From NCBI GenBank assembly GCA_902778585.1, contig CACYYD010000013.1:1-55173 (forward strand): a stretch of DNA of 55,173 nucleotides. Reading direction: 5' to 3'. The position numbers and the translations under genes were made by a program. Of the stretch, positions 37,227 through 45,844 are shown piece after piece; positions within the stretch are counted from its first letter, which is position 1, and each line of letters opens with the position of its first letter. Under the pieces are notes generated by a model. The model saw only the letters and a list, made by a program, of their open reading frames with translations, made no database searches and was not told where the DNA came from. Source of the stretch: an uncultured Eubacteriales bacterium (lineage in GTDB: Bacteria; Bacillota; Clostridia; Peptostreptococcales; Anaerovoracaceae).

Positions 37227-37305
37227 CTTAAGCAAAAGATACCAACATGTGGAAAAGGCTGCAGAAGCGCCTTGAAAAAAGAACAAGGAGATGCAGCACA
37301 AATTG

Positions 37306-37752
37306 CTATAGTTTTTCTGAGTCCAGGACGATGGTGAACGGTCCGTCGTTCACAAGTTCTACCGCCATCTCGGCGCCGAACGATCCCGTCTCTACGACAG
37401 GTACGCGCTCGCGGCACTTCTCAATGATGTACTCGTAGAGAGCATTCGCGTGCTCAGGCGATCCCGCGTCAACAAATGATGGCCGGTTGCCCTTCTTGCA
37501 GTTGGCGTAAAGCGTAAACTGCGACACCAGCAGAAGTCCGCCATCAACATCGGCGAGCGAAAGATTGGTTTTTCCCGCGGCATCCTCGTTGATGCGGAGC
37601 TTTATCATCTTATCTACCATCTTGTCTGCGACAGCCTCGTCATCGGCATCGCAGCAGCCAATAAGCACCATGTAGCCGCGTCCTATCTTGCCGATAACTT
37701 CGCCTTCAACTGTTACCGACGCGTGCTTTACTCTCTGTATAACGAATCGCAT
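37306..37752 (-). CDS. dtd: D-aminoacyl-tRNA deacylase
   Basis: Dtd hydrolyses D-amino acids from mischarged tRNAs. The 148-residue length and the motifs SQFTLYA (about 77-83) and NDGPFT (about 137-142), which form the active site and the Gly-cisPro-like edge, identify it. It follows the acyltransferase gene by 57 bases on the same strand, probably in one operon. Confidence 0.93.
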   Translation of the reverse strand: MRFVIQRVKHASVTVEGEVIGKIGRGYMVLIGCCDADDEAVADKMVDKMIKLRINEDAAGKTNLSLADVDGGLLLVSQFTLYANCKKGNRPSFVDAGSPEHANALYEYIIEKCRERVPVVETGSFGAEMAVELVNDGPFTIVLDSEKL

Positions 37753-37809
37753 TTATCAATATCCTTTCCGCAAAAGAGGACAGCTCGCTGCCCTCTGCCG
37801 CTCGCGCCT

Positions 37810-38538
37810 CTACAGTGCGCTCCTTATTGTCTCTTCTATCTGCTTCGCAGCCTCATGCTGCTCGTGCTTGTCCATCTTCTCTATGTGCACCAGCGGGTGA
37901 ATCGTCACCTTTATGTGGCACGGCTGGTACGATCCAAGTTCCTCAAACAGCTTGTAGCTGCCGTCAATCGTGATCGGCAGGATAGGCACCTTCGCCTTCT
38001 CGGCAAATTTGAAAGCGCCCGGCTTGAATTCGCCCATCTCATGGCCCTTGGAGCGCGTGCCCTCAGGGAAGATTATCATGTTGAAGCCGAGATCCAGTAT
38101 TTTCTTTGCCTCGGACAGAGCGCGCACAGCCTCCTTAGGATTGTCGCGCACCAGGAAGATCGAACGCGTATAGACGACCGCGTCGCGCAATATCCCGTAC
38201 TTGCGCCAGCTGTCCTTGGAGACGTAGCCGAGCATGCCGTGGTCGCGCATTATCCACATGGTCGCGGCCAGGTCGGCGTAGCCCTGGTGGTTGCTGTATA
38301 TCATGAAAGGCCCGTCCTCTTCAGGCGGGATATTCTCTTCGCCGGTCACCTCGTATGTGATGCCGTAAGCCTTGGTTATGTTCTCGACCCAGCGGCGCTG
38401 TCCAAAGTGTATCAGCTTTTTCTCGCCCTCGATGTCGCCGGCGTCGCGCAGCTTCTGAAGCTCGCCCTTGAGCGACGTGAATCTTTTGGTCTCAATGTAG
38501 CCCTGTAAAAACTTGGGAACCGTCTTAAAAACGTTCAT
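37810..38538 (-). CDS. plsC: 1-acyl-sn-glycerol-3-phosphate acyltransferase
   Basis: The 242-residue membrane enzyme adds the second acyl chain in phosphatidic acid synthesis. The catalytic H-x4-D motif is SNHQGYADLA, and FPEGTRSKG is the substrate motif. The open frame continues upstream to 38787, but the ATG at 38538 has AAGGAGG at the correct distance and gives the family length. Confidence 0.9.
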   Translation of the reverse strand: MNVFKTVPKFLQGYIETKRFTSLKGELQKLRDAGDIEGEKKLIHFGQRRWVENITKAYGITYEVTGEENIPPEEDGPFMIYSNHQGYADLAATMWIMRDHGMLGYVSKDSWRKYGILRDAVVYTRSIFLVRDNPKEAVRALSEAKKILDLGFNMIIFPEGTRSKGHEMGEFKPGAFKFAEKAKVPILPITIDGSYKLFEELGSYQPCHIKVTIHPLVHIEKMDKHEQHEAAKQIEETIRSAL

Positions 38539-38707
38539 CGCCAAACCTCCTTGTACAGACAGATTGTAGCACAAAACCCGCGTTAGTTGTGCGTTAGCCC
38601 GCATGTGTATAAATAACAATATGTTACAATCCATTATGGGGTAAAGCAGTTTGGGTCCGTCAAAACCGCCGGCGGCCCGGCATCCCCAAAGACGGAAAGG
38701 AGGCCGT

Positions 38708-39499
38708 ATGAGGACAATAGTAGTCGATGACGAAAAGATCATGCTCACGCTCTTCGGACGGCTGAGCAGTGACATACCAGATATCAATATAGTAGGCGAA
38801 TTCGGAAACGCCGAGGACGCGATAAGCTACGCGCTCGAGAATCCGGTGGACCTGGCTTTCCTTGACGTGGAGCTTCCGGTGATCGACGGCATACAGCTTG
38901 CGTACAGGCTGAGGCTGATCCGCAAAGACATACTCATCGTCTTCGTGACAGCTCACGAGGAATACGTGTGGCAGTTCAACCGCGTCGGCGGGGACTATTA
39001 CGTGCTGAAGCCGTACACCAAAGAGACCCTCGAGATGGCGATGGAAAAGATAAGGCTCCTCGCAAGGCGGCAGGAGAAGCGCCTCTACATACAGACTTTC
39101 GGACGTTTTGTGGTGACTGAAGACGGAAGACCGCTCCGCCTCACCGGCAAGGCGAAGGAGATACTCGCGCTCATAGTGACCCGCCGCGGCAAGGAGATAA
39201 GCAACGAAGAGATCTACAGCACCATCTGGGAAGGGCGTGAATACAGCAACGAGCAGATGAGCGTCTTCTACAATGCGCTCGGCCGCCTCAGAAAAGCGCT
39301 GAAGGAGGAGGGTTACGAGAACCTCCTGATAACTACGCCGCGCGGCCAGATGGTGAACACCGACCTCTTCGACTGCGACTACTATGCATGGCAGGACGGC
39401 AACATGAACCGGCGCGACAAATTCGAGGGCGAATTCATGTCCGAGTACTCGTGGGGAGAGTACATACTCGCAGACATCACGCACGAGAGCCTTAATTAA
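38708..39499 (+). CDS. Response regulator with a winged-helix, SARP-like output domain
   Basis: Residues 1-115 of 263 are a receiver domain with the phospho-acceptor Asp in AFLDVELPV (about 53), the acidic pair near residue 9 and the Lys of LKPY (about 104). Residues 125-220 form a winged helix of the type in bacterial transcriptional activators (YIQTFGRFVV...LRLTGKAKEILALIV). The BTAD part found in larger relatives is short or missing. No kinase gene is nearby. AAAGGAGG decides the start. Confidence 0.85.
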   Translation: MRTIVVDDEKIMLTLFGRLSSDIPDINIVGEFGNAEDAISYALENPVDLAFLDVELPVIDGIQLAYRLRLIRKDILIVFVTAHEEYVWQFNRVGGDYYVLKPYTKETLEMAMEKIRLLARRQEKRLYIQTFGRFVVTEDGRPLRLTGKAKEILALIVTRRGKEISNEEIYSTIWEGREYSNEQMSVFYNALGRLRKALKEEGYENLLITTPRGQMVNTDLFDCDYYAWQDGNMNRRDKFEGEFMSEYSWGEYILADITHESLN

Positions 39500-39545
39500 G
39501 GTCCCCCTCTACGTCCCGAAAGCTCATCGGGCTGCTATATATATA

Positions 39546-39613
39546 CAAAAGAGAGAAGGAAAACCTGCACTTGTCCCCCAATCTGCAATGCAATACAAGC
39601 CTTCTCTCTTTTG
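39546..39613. repeat. Perfect 14-bp inverted repeat enclosing 40 bases
   Basis: CAAAAGAGAGAAGG (39546-39559) pairs perfectly with CCTTCTCTCTTTTG (39600-39613). With the 40-base interior it could be a terminator-like hairpin of the response regulator gene or a very small MITE-like element. No T-tract or target duplication is evident. Confidence 0.5.
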
Positions 39614-39708
39614 GTGTGCGCAGAAATGTGAGTAGACCGTTATAGGCGTTGTACTAAAACTGTATATGCCAAACATCCGGGCAGCGCCCGGGAAAGGAGG
39701 GGAGAATA

Positions 39709-40080
39709 ATGAACATAAGAGAAACGTTATGGAAGCACCGGCCGGAGAAGGATATACGCTGGATGATGGGGAACGGCGGCAGCCTGCTGCAGGCGATGAT
39801 CGTAGACCCGGCGTCGCAGCCGAGGCGGAGCTTCGAAGAGCTCGACGCCGTGATAAGCAAAGCGGCTGACGAGGGGACGTCAGTGTTCATCTACACCGGC
39901 AGCGAGCCCCTTGTGCGCATGTATGACCTGATACGCATATGCGACAGACACAGGGAGTGTCTGTTCGTATGCATAACCGGCGGCAGCCTGATAGACGAAG
40001 ACTTTGAATCCGAGATAAAGAGGGTAGGCAATTTTGTGCCACTGACACTAAGGCAGGAAGGACGCAGCGCCGGTCAATGA
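39709..40080 (+). pseudogene. Radical SAM fragment lacking the iron-sulfur cysteines
   Basis: Residues 41-115 of 123 read SFEELDAVISKAADEG...FIYTGSEPLVR...DLIRICDRH...DEDFESEI, like the core of a radical SAM family whose members continue DPxS-A-C-x3-C-x2-C-W before SFEELD. Here DPAS is followed at once by QPRR and SFEELD, so the CxxxCxxC loop is deleted. The usual TGGEPL reads TGSEPL, and the C-terminal half is missing. It keeps a strong GGAGGGGAG site, so it may still be made. Radical SAM chemistry is not possible without the cluster. Confidence 0.6.
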
Positions 40081-40192
40081 AAGGGGAAAGGGAACTACCT
40101 GCTGAACGAGATATGAAAACATGGTAGAATTTTCCTGTATCCGCAAACAGGGTGGAATAAACAATAATAAATAAAAGAGGAGAGTGAAAAAA

Positions 40193-40732
40193 ATGGCTAA
40201 TAAATACAAAGGAACACAGACAGAAAGGAACCTCGAGGCCGCATTCGCAGGCGAGTCTCAGGCACGCAACAAGTACACATATTTCGCATCCAAAGCAAAG
40301 AAAGAAGGTTTCGAGCAGATCTCTGCTCTCTTCCTCAAGACTGCGGACAATGAGAAGGAACATGCCAAGATGTGGTTCAAGGAACTCGAGGGCATCGGCA
40401 GCACAGCAGAGAACCTTGCTGCAGCAGCAGACGGAGAGAACTACGAGTGGACCGACATGTACGAAGGCTTTGCCAAGACCGCTGATGAAGAGGGCTTCCC
40501 TGAGCTAGCGGCCAAGTTCCGAATGGTAGCAGCGATCGAAAAGCACCACGAGGAGCGTTACCGTGCGCTTCTCCACAATGTAGAGGCGCAGAAGGTCTTC
40601 GTAAAGAGCGAGGTCAAGGTATGGGAGTGCCGCAACTGTGGACACATCGTCGTAGGCACAAAGGCTCCGGAGGTATGCCCGGTATGCGACCATCCGCAGG
40701 CATACTTCGAAGTCCACGCAGAGAATTATTAA
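40193..40732 (+). CDS. rbr: Rubrerythrin
   Basis: The 179-residue non-haem iron protein reduces hydrogen peroxide in anaerobes. The ferritin-like di-iron part contains [22 protein letters not shown] and EKHHEERY. The C-terminal rubredoxin-like part has CRNCGH and CPVCDH. The ATG at 40193 follows GAGGAG; GTG 40184 upstream is less likely. Confidence 0.95.
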   Translation: MANKYKGTQTERNLEAAFAGESQARNKYTYFASKAKKEGFEQISALFLKTADNEKEHAKMWFKELEGIGSTAENLAAAADGENYEWTDMYEGFAKTADEEGFPELAAKFRMVAAIEKHHEERYRALLHNVEAQKVFVKSEVKVWECRNCGHIVVGTKAPEVCPVCDHPQAYFEVHAENY

Positions 40733-40746
40733 TTAATCCGCTAAGC

Positions 40747-40771
40747 AAGTAGAGCGTCCAATGCTCTACTT
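40747..40771 (+). terminator. Terminator after rubrerythrin
   Basis: AAGTAGAGC (40747-40755) pairs with GCTCTACTT (40763-40771) around seven bases. The T-rich 3' arm is short, so the second hairpin at 40809-40842 may share the job. Confidence 0.6.
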
Positions 40772-40808
40772 ACAGGCATTAAAGAGCAAAGCTGCTAAAA
40801 GGCAAAAT

Positions 40809-40842
40809 AATGGCAGAGTGGCTATTAAGTCACTCCGCCATT
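40809..40842. terminator. Bidirectional terminator between rubrerythrin and pgi
   Basis: AATGGCAGAGTG (40809-40820) pairs with CACTCCGCCATT (40831-40842), with one G-T pair, followed by TTCTTC. The genes on each side converge here. Confidence 0.7.
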
Positions 40843-40882
40843 TCTTCTATTCATTGTCAGCGCCTCTTGTTGCCAACAAAAA

Positions 40883-40907
40883 GACAAAGAGAACCGTCCC
40901 TGCTGTC
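40883..40907. repeat. REP-like dispersed repeat copy
   Basis: On the minus strand this reads GACAGCAGGGACGGTTCT and ends TTTGTC. The GACAG-x-x-GGGACGGTTCT core also occurs at 47095-47112. Such GGGACGGTTC elements are frequent between genes in Clostridia and resemble REP units. It lies just after the pgi stop. Confidence 0.5.
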
Positions 40908-40909
40908 AA

Positions 40910-42493
40910 CTAGATGCCGAGGAGTGCAGCGTATTGTGCGAGAGCGCCGTCTGTCTCATGTGCCAGAACGCGCTTTGCCAGCACTTTTCCGAGCTGAACG
41001 CCCTCCTGGTCGAAACTGTTCAGATTCCACAGGAATCCCTGGAACATGATCTTGTTTTCAAAGTGGGCGAGCAGAGCGCCGAGAGACTCAGGCGTAAGCT
41101 GGTCGCCTGTTATGATGCTCGAAGGCCTGCCGCCGTCGAAGTGCTTGTTGAGGTCATCATCATCTTTGCCGCAGGCAAATGCGACTATCTGAGCCGCGAC
41201 ATTTGCGCCAAGCTTCTGCTGGCTGGTGCTGCCCTGAATGTCTACGTCCGTCCCGGACTGATTCTCTCTGAATCCTATAAACTGAAGAGGAACTATATCC
41301 TTGCCCTGATGCAGAAGCTGGTAGAATGAGTGCTGACCGTTGGTGCCGGGCTCTCCGAAAAGGACCGGGCCAGTTTTGTAGTTTACCGGCTCTCCGAAGC
41401 GGTTCACCGACTTGCCGTTCGACTCCATATCTGCCTGCTGGAGATGCGCCGGGAATCTGGCGAGCGCCTGCGAATAAGGCAGAACAGCCGTCGTCTCATA
41501 TCCCAGGATGTTTCTCTCATAGACTCCGATCAGCGCGTCGAGCATAGCCGCGTTGCTCATAGGATCTGGCTGAGCGGCCAGCTTGTCTGCCTCGGCAGCT
41601 CCGCAGAGGAAGCGGTCGAATACTTCCGGACCGAATGCCAGCGAGAGAACGGCTCCGCCTACTGCAGAAGTCGAAGAGTATCTTCCGCCGATGTAGTCGT
41701 CCATAAAGAATGCCGCGAGATAGTCACTGCTCTTCGCGAGAGGAGAGGTCTCGCTCGTGACGGCTATCATATGCTTCGACGGGTCGAGACCGGCATTGAC
41801 CAGAGCGTCTTTTACGAAAGCCTCGTTTGTAAGAGTCTCGAGAGTCGTGCCCGACTTCGATACCAGAATGAAGAGCGAGTGAGCAACGTCGATCGACTTG
41901 AGCACGCTCACCGCGTCATCAGGGTCAACATTGCTTATGAACTTTGCGTCCATCAGCATGGACCCGTTGGCGCGCGCCCAGTTTTCAAGGGCGATGTACA
42001 TGGCGCGCGGACCGAGGTCGCTGCCGCCTATGCCTATCTGCACTACAGTAGTGAACTTTTCACCATCAGCGTTGGCCACCTCGCCTGAGTGTACCTTAGC
42101 GGCAAATGCTGCTATCTTCTTCTGCTCATTTGTATAGAATTCTCTTTTGTCGACGCCGTCTGCGACAACGTTTTCACCCAGCTGCCCGCGCGTGAGGTGG
42201 TGGAGAACGAGTCTCTTCTCACCCGTGTTGATCATTGCGCCGTTATACAGCTCTTCGAACTTGCCCGGCAGATCGGACTCCTTCGCGAGATCACACAGCG
42301 CGCCGAGGACCTCGTCATCGACCTGCTTCGCAGCGTAGTTATATGAAAGTCCGCCAGCCATAGGCACGGAATACTGCTTTACGCGGTCCGCACCTGCTTC
42401 ACCCGCGAGGACCTCCTTCAGATCGACACGGTGATCCGACGCCGCAAGCTTTTTATACGTATCAAGTGTATCTAAGTTTTTCCATTCAGCCAT
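40910..42493 (-). CDS. pgi: Glucose-6-phosphate isomerase
   Basis: Pgi interconverts glucose 6-phosphate and fructose 6-phosphate in glycolysis. The 527-residue product shows the family segments VVQIGIGGSDLGPRAMY, VSKSGTT and GGRYSSTSAVGG, and the late motif EPGTNGQHSFYQLLHQG. The ATG at 42493 has AAGGAGGGG; the frame is open eight codons further. The promoter region borders the HigBA operators. Confidence 0.95.
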   Translation of the reverse strand: MAEWKNLDTLDTYKKLAASDHRVDLKEVLAGEAGADRVKQYSVPMAGGLSYNYAAKQVDDEVLGALCDLAKESDLPGKFEELYNGAMINTGEKRLVLHHLTRGQLGENVVADGVDKREFYTNEQKKIAAFAAKVHSGEVANADGEKFTTVVQIGIGGSDLGPRAMYIALENWARANGSMLMDAKFISNVDPDDAVSVLKSIDVAHSLFILVSKSGTTLETLTNEAFVKDALVNAGLDPSKHMIAVTSETSPLAKSSDYLAAFFMDDYIGGRYSSTSAVGGAVLSLAFGPEVFDRFLCGAAEADKLAAQPDPMSNAAMLDALIGVYERNILGYETTAVLPYSQALARFPAHLQQADMESNGKSVNRFGEPVNYKTGPVLFGEPGTNGQHSFYQLLHQGKDIVPLQFIGFRENQSGTDVDIQGSTSQQKLGANVAAQIVAFACGKDDDDLNKHFDGGRPSSIITGDQLTPESLGALLAHFENKIMFQGFLWNLNSFDQEGVQLGKVLAKRVLAHETDGALAQYAALLGI

Positions 42494-42579
42494 AAAAAGC
42501 CCCTCCTTTTTACACAAAGCATTTTAGCATATATGATGTGATTCGGACAGACCTTGGCGGTCACGATCTTTAACAAGAT

Positions 42580-42657
42580 GAATTTACCTTACAGGTAAAT
42601 TCGGTGTTGACACCATTACCGATGCGCAATATAATTAATTTACCTCAGAGGTTAATT
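42580..42657 (+). promoter_or_regulatory. higBA promoter with two palindromic operators
   Basis: TTGACA (42607-42612) and TATAAT (42630-42635) are exact consensus boxes 17 bases apart. A perfect 23-base palindrome (42580-42602, AATTTACCT-TAC-AGGTAAATT core) abuts the -35 box. A second copy (42637-42657, 8 of 9 pairs) covers the expected start point. HigA bound to both would shut the promoter. Confidence 0.85.
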
Positions 42658-42675
42658 TGTTTACGGTGGTACAAG

Positions 42676-42972
42676 TTGGATATTAAATATAAAAACAAGA
42701 CAATTGAAAAAGTATGCACAAAGCAATCTGAGGCAATCAGAAGATATGGCCCAAGGATGGCACAGAAGATCGATCAGAGAATTGGCGAAATACTAGCCGC
42801 AGATTCGATTGAGCTAATGATCAAGTACAGGATCGGCAGATGTCACGCCCTGACAAACAACCGTAAAGAACAATATGCTGTAGATCTGGTGCATCCATAC
42901 AGACTGGTCTTTGAAGCGAAGGGAGAAGAAGTCCAGATTGCATTAATAATAGAGATCGTTGATTACCATTGA
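42676..42972 (+). CDS. higB: HigB-like ribosome-dependent mRNA interferase toxin
   Basis: The 98-residue protein is of the RelE/HigB toxin fold: a basic N-terminal strand, a helical pair, and a core of RIGRCHALTNNRKEQYAVDLVHPYRLVFE. HigB cleaves mRNA on ribosomes. In this frame the first start after the expected transcription start is TTG 42676; earlier codons would lie in the promoter. A GGTGG lies upstream. The antitoxin gene begins 28 bases after its stop. Confidence 0.85.
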   Translation: MDIKYKNKTIEKVCTKQSEAIRRYGPRMAQKIDQRIGEILAADSIELMIKYRIGRCHALTNNRKEQYAVDLVHPYRLVFEAKGEEVQIALIIEIVDYH

Positions 42973-42999
42973 GGTATGGATTTGGAAGGAGATAGAACG

Positions 43000-44049
43000 A
43001 TGACTAAGAAGCACGATTTTATAGCAACTCCGCCTGGAGCGACAGTAAGGGAACAGCTCGAAGATCGTGGGATGAGCCAGAAAGAATTTGCTTCAAGGAT
43101 GAACATGTCGGAGAAGCATATCAGCAAGCTCGTTAACGGAGAAGTCCAGCTTACAACAGATGTTGCGATAAGGCTTGAGACCGTTCTTGGTGTACCCGCA
43201 CAGTTCTGGATCAGATTAGAAGCTGTTTACAGAGAAAAACTGCTGAAACATGAGGCAGAGGCCAACCTGGAAAGTAATATTGAGATCGCGAGGCAATTTC
43301 CATACAGTGAGATGGCACATTATGGATGGGTTCCGGCGACAAGAAAAGCCGCTGAAAAAGCAGACAATCTTAAGAGGTTCTTTGAAGTAGTAGACCTTGC
43401 TTTGCTTGAGGACCAGCAGATCACAAAAATAGCGTGCAGAAGGCTTGCGGTCACAAAGAAAAGCGACTTGGCGCTAATGGCCTGGGCACAGGAGGCTAAG
43501 CTTGCTGCAAGAGAAATAGAGACTGGGCCGATCGATATAAAAAAGCTCAAAACAGAGATCCCTGCATTAAGAGAATGCACAAAAGAGTCTCCGGCTGCTT
43601 TTGCTGAGGACATCGCTGCAAGGCTTGCTGCATGCGGGATCGCTTTAGTATACCTTCCAAGCCTGAAGGGATCATTTTTACATGGGGCGACATTCACAGA
43701 TGGAAAGAAAATAGTTACAGGCATTACAGCCAGAGGATCTGACGCAGATAGGTTCTGGTTCAGCCTCTTCCACGAGATGGCACACATTATTCTCGGCCAC
43801 ATTAATAATGCAAACGGATTGACCGACGCGGATGAAAGAGAGGCAGATAAATGGGCCGGAGACATCCTTATACCTGCTGACGCATATGTTTCGTTTAAGC
43901 GAAGAGGAGAGTTTTATGAAAAGGCGATCCTTAACTTTGCCAACGAGCAATCGATAGCACCGGGAATCGTTGTGGGAAGACTGCAGAAAGAAGGGGTGAT
44001 TGAGCATAATAGGCTGAATCATTTGAAAGAGAAGTATGTAATTAATTAA
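43000..44049 (+). CDS. higA: HigA antitoxin fused to an ImmA/IrrE-type metallopeptidase
   Basis: Residues 1-80 of 349 are a HigA-type HTH (PPGATVREQLEDRGMSQKEFASRM...HISKLVNGEVQLT). Residues 200-349 are an ImmA/IrrE zinc peptidase with HEMAHIILGH (about 256-265) and a downstream Glu in EREADKWAGDIL. ImmA enzymes cleave repressors during stress. The fusion could let the antitoxin cut itself or another repressor. ATG 43000 has GGAAGGAG. Proteins of this layout are common after HigB genes. Confidence 0.88.
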   Translation: MTKKHDFIATPPGATVREQLEDRGMSQKEFASRMNMSEKHISKLVNGEVQLTTDVAIRLETVLGVPAQFWIRLEAVYREKLLKHEAEANLESNIEIARQFPYSEMAHYGWVPATRKAAEKADNLKRFFEVVDLALLEDQQITKIACRRLAVTKKSDLALMAWAQEAKLAAREIETGPIDIKKLKTEIPALRECTKESPAAFAEDIAARLAACGIALVYLPSLKGSFLHGATFTDGKKIVTGITARGSDADRFWFSLFHEMAHIILGHINNANGLTDADEREADKWAGDILIPADAYVSFKRRGEFYEKAILNFANEQSIAPGIVVGRLQKEGVIEHNRLNHLKEKYVIN

Positions 44050-44079
44050 ATACTTAATGGGCAATTAAGGAGGTGAAGA

Positions 44080-44355
44080 ATGGCGATAATCCCAGAATTG
44101 TTTCTAAGAGCAGTAACGTCAGTTGGAATTAGAACGAAAAATGATGAAATTAAATGGATTGGCTCAGGCTTTTTCCTCTTGAAAGTAGTAGATGATGCAG
44201 GAATTGGAAAGCCCTTCCTTGTAACAAATAAGCATGTAGTTGAATCACATGATAAATATGTCAATTTTGATGGATCCGTAAATTCTGAAGGGGCGCTCCC
44301 TTTAGTTGAAAATATAGGTGTAAGGCCTGCTATATGGATAGATATTGATAAGTGA
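44080..44355 (+). pseudogene. Chimeric remnant: trypsin-like protease start joined to a foreign C-terminal end
   Basis: The 91-residue frame begins as a trypsin-like serine protease: WIGSGFFLLKV...PFLVTNKHVVESHDKY, with the catalytic His in NKHVV. Just after this the Asp and Ser parts are missing. The last residues read GVRPAIWIDID, an ending typical of unrelated DUF6273-like proteins. A deletion seems to have fused two genes. A GGAGGTG site remains upstream. Confidence 0.5.
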
Positions 44356-44489
44356 TAATGTAAAAAGGAAGAGTGGCATCTTTAAAAAATCCACTGGGAC
44401 TTAATAGCTAAAGAGAGTAACAGCCAAATGAAAAACAGGTGCAAAAAATGCAAGAGGTGTTAGTATTAATAGCCACTTTTTAATTAATT

Positions 44490-45041
44490 ATGAATGATAT
44501 GAATGAGATTCCAATTAGTGATAAAGCTTTTCAGAATATTATAAAATTCTATTTGCTTGAGTGTCCTGTAAGGCTGAGAAAACCAATGCCAAAAGAGCTT
44601 CGAGATCCTGATGATCCACAGGCAAAATATAAGTTCATTTATAAAAAAGTCTCAAAGCGCGGAGTCTCTTTTGAAGAGCGGGGCCTTGATGGAGCTGCTC
44701 TTAATTCACTAAGGGCAGCAATGAAGCGTGTAACAGGCGTCACTCTAAAAGCTGTTGATGATGAGGAATCGCTATTATCAACAGTTGATAGTTTGGAAAG
44801 TAATGAATATATAGTTATAAAACGTAATGAGAAAAGTTGCTCAATTACAGAAGGCTATTTTTATTGTATTAGAAATGCTTTTGCACATGGAGACTTTGAT
44901 ATAGCTGGAGAAGAATATGTCCTAAAGAATGAAGATAAAGGGTGCATAAAAGGCCTGGCTCGATTGAAAGAAAAAACTTTACTTACATGGATAGAATTAG
45001 TTGCGCTGAGCGCTGAAGATATTAAGAGGGCTGGCAGATAA
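44490..45041 (+). CDS. HEPN-domain protein (predicted ribonuclease) next to an ART-like gene
   Basis: The 183-residue helical protein has CIRNAFAHGDF with Arg128, Asn129 and His133, the RNx3H form of the HEPN ribonuclease site. Residues 1-110 are charged and of unknown fold. A related segment, CIRNCVAHGHF, occurs in the protein at 50188. The next gene, an ADP-ribosyltransferase-like protein, begins within about 25 bases, so they form a pair. The role is inferred as toxin or phage-triggered RNase. No good ribosome binding site is seen. Confidence 0.6.
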   Translation: MNDMNEIPISDKAFQNIIKFYLLECPVRLRKPMPKELRDPDDPQAKYKFIYKKVSKRGVSFEERGLDGAALNSLRAAMKRVTGVTLKAVDDEESLLSTVDSLESNEYIVIKRNEKSCSITEGYFYCIRNAFAHGDFDIAGEEYVLKNEDKGCIKGLARLKEKTLLTWIELVALSAEDIKRAGR

Positions 45042-45066
45042 GTTGCTCTTGGCAAAAAAGAGTAAA

Positions 45067-45675
45067 ATGGATTATGTATTGCGTTCAGGACAATATGAGA
45101 TGAATAATGATGTATACCATGGCACATCTTTAAAAAGATATGAGGCAATAATTACTGATGGTTTACTGTGCCGCACGAATAAAAAAACAACACATTATCC
45201 AGATACAGACTATTCCAGAACGGAGTGTGATTATTTATACTTGACTGATAGTCCGATTGCGGCCTTAGAATTTGGACTTCGATGCTGGAAGAATGAGTCA
45301 GGAGGTACAGAAGAAAGCCCCAGGATAGTTGTCATTAAACTATGCGCTGTAGATGGCATAGAAGTAGACGAGAAAGAAACACAAACTCCATCCGTAACCA
45401 TAGGGGATAAAGCTAACTACTATAGAATATCTAGGGATTTACGGTATAGTGATGCTTGTGTGGAAATAGCATTTTTTAAATTTGATAATGAAAAAAGATG
45501 CTATAAATATATCGATCTGCTTGTAGCTGCTATGGATTATAAAGGAGATCATATTAAATGGTCAAAGCCAGGGGATAAACTCAGTGTTAATTGTTACAAC
45601 AAGACAATAGTTACGATGCTTACAAGTGACAACATAGAAACTGAATATGCAAACAGTAGAGAAGCACAACCATAA
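45067..45675 (+). CDS. ADP-ribosyltransferase-like protein
   Basis: The 202-residue protein begins, after a short lead, with VYHGTSLKRYEAIITDGLL and then DYLYLTDSPIAALEFGLR. The Tyr-His-Gly-Thr-Ser motif, the I-x-x-x-GL run and the later Y-x-T-D/S-x3-A segment follow the plan of ADP-ribosyltransferase and KptA/DarT-like folds. The catalytic Glu would be near the VEIAFFKF strand (about 130-140). The start may be TTG 45043 (after GAGGG) or ATG 45067. It is coupled to the HEPN gene. Substrate unknown; RNA, DNA or the HEPN partner are candidates. Confidence 0.55.
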   Translation: MDYVLRSGQYEMNNDVYHGTSLKRYEAIITDGLLCRTNKKTTHYPDTDYSRTECDYLYLTDSPIAALEFGLRCWKNESGGTEESPRIVVIKLCAVDGIEVDEKETQTPSVTIGDKANYYRISRDLRYSDACVEIAFFKFDNEKRCYKYIDLLVAAMDYKGDHIKWSKPGDKLSVNCYNKTIVTMLTSDNIETEYANSREAQP

Positions 45676-45686
45676 TGATAGTATAT

Positions 45687-45719
45687 TCCCTGTCATTATT
45701 GGGAGAATGATGACAGGGA
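45687..45719 (+). terminator. Terminator-like hairpin after the HEPN-ART pair
   Basis: TCCCTGTCAT (45687-45696) pairs with ATGACAGGGA (45710-45719). There is no strong T-tract. The following 125 bases contain an open frame ending at about 45855 that looks like the C-terminal end of a lost gene but cannot be named. Confidence 0.5.
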
Positions 45720-45844
45720 TACCGCATTGGATACACTTCTGGATACACTGGAAGAGGGACGTCTCTCCTTCCTTGATTTTTCAACGTTTACAGACTTGCT
45801 GAAATCTTCAAATCCCTCTCTCAATATAAATGGGAGCAAATCAA

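Noticed and set aside
41330..42088. 252-codon plus-strand frame opposite pgi
   Set aside because: It is antisense to a clear pgi gene and has no recognisable domain.
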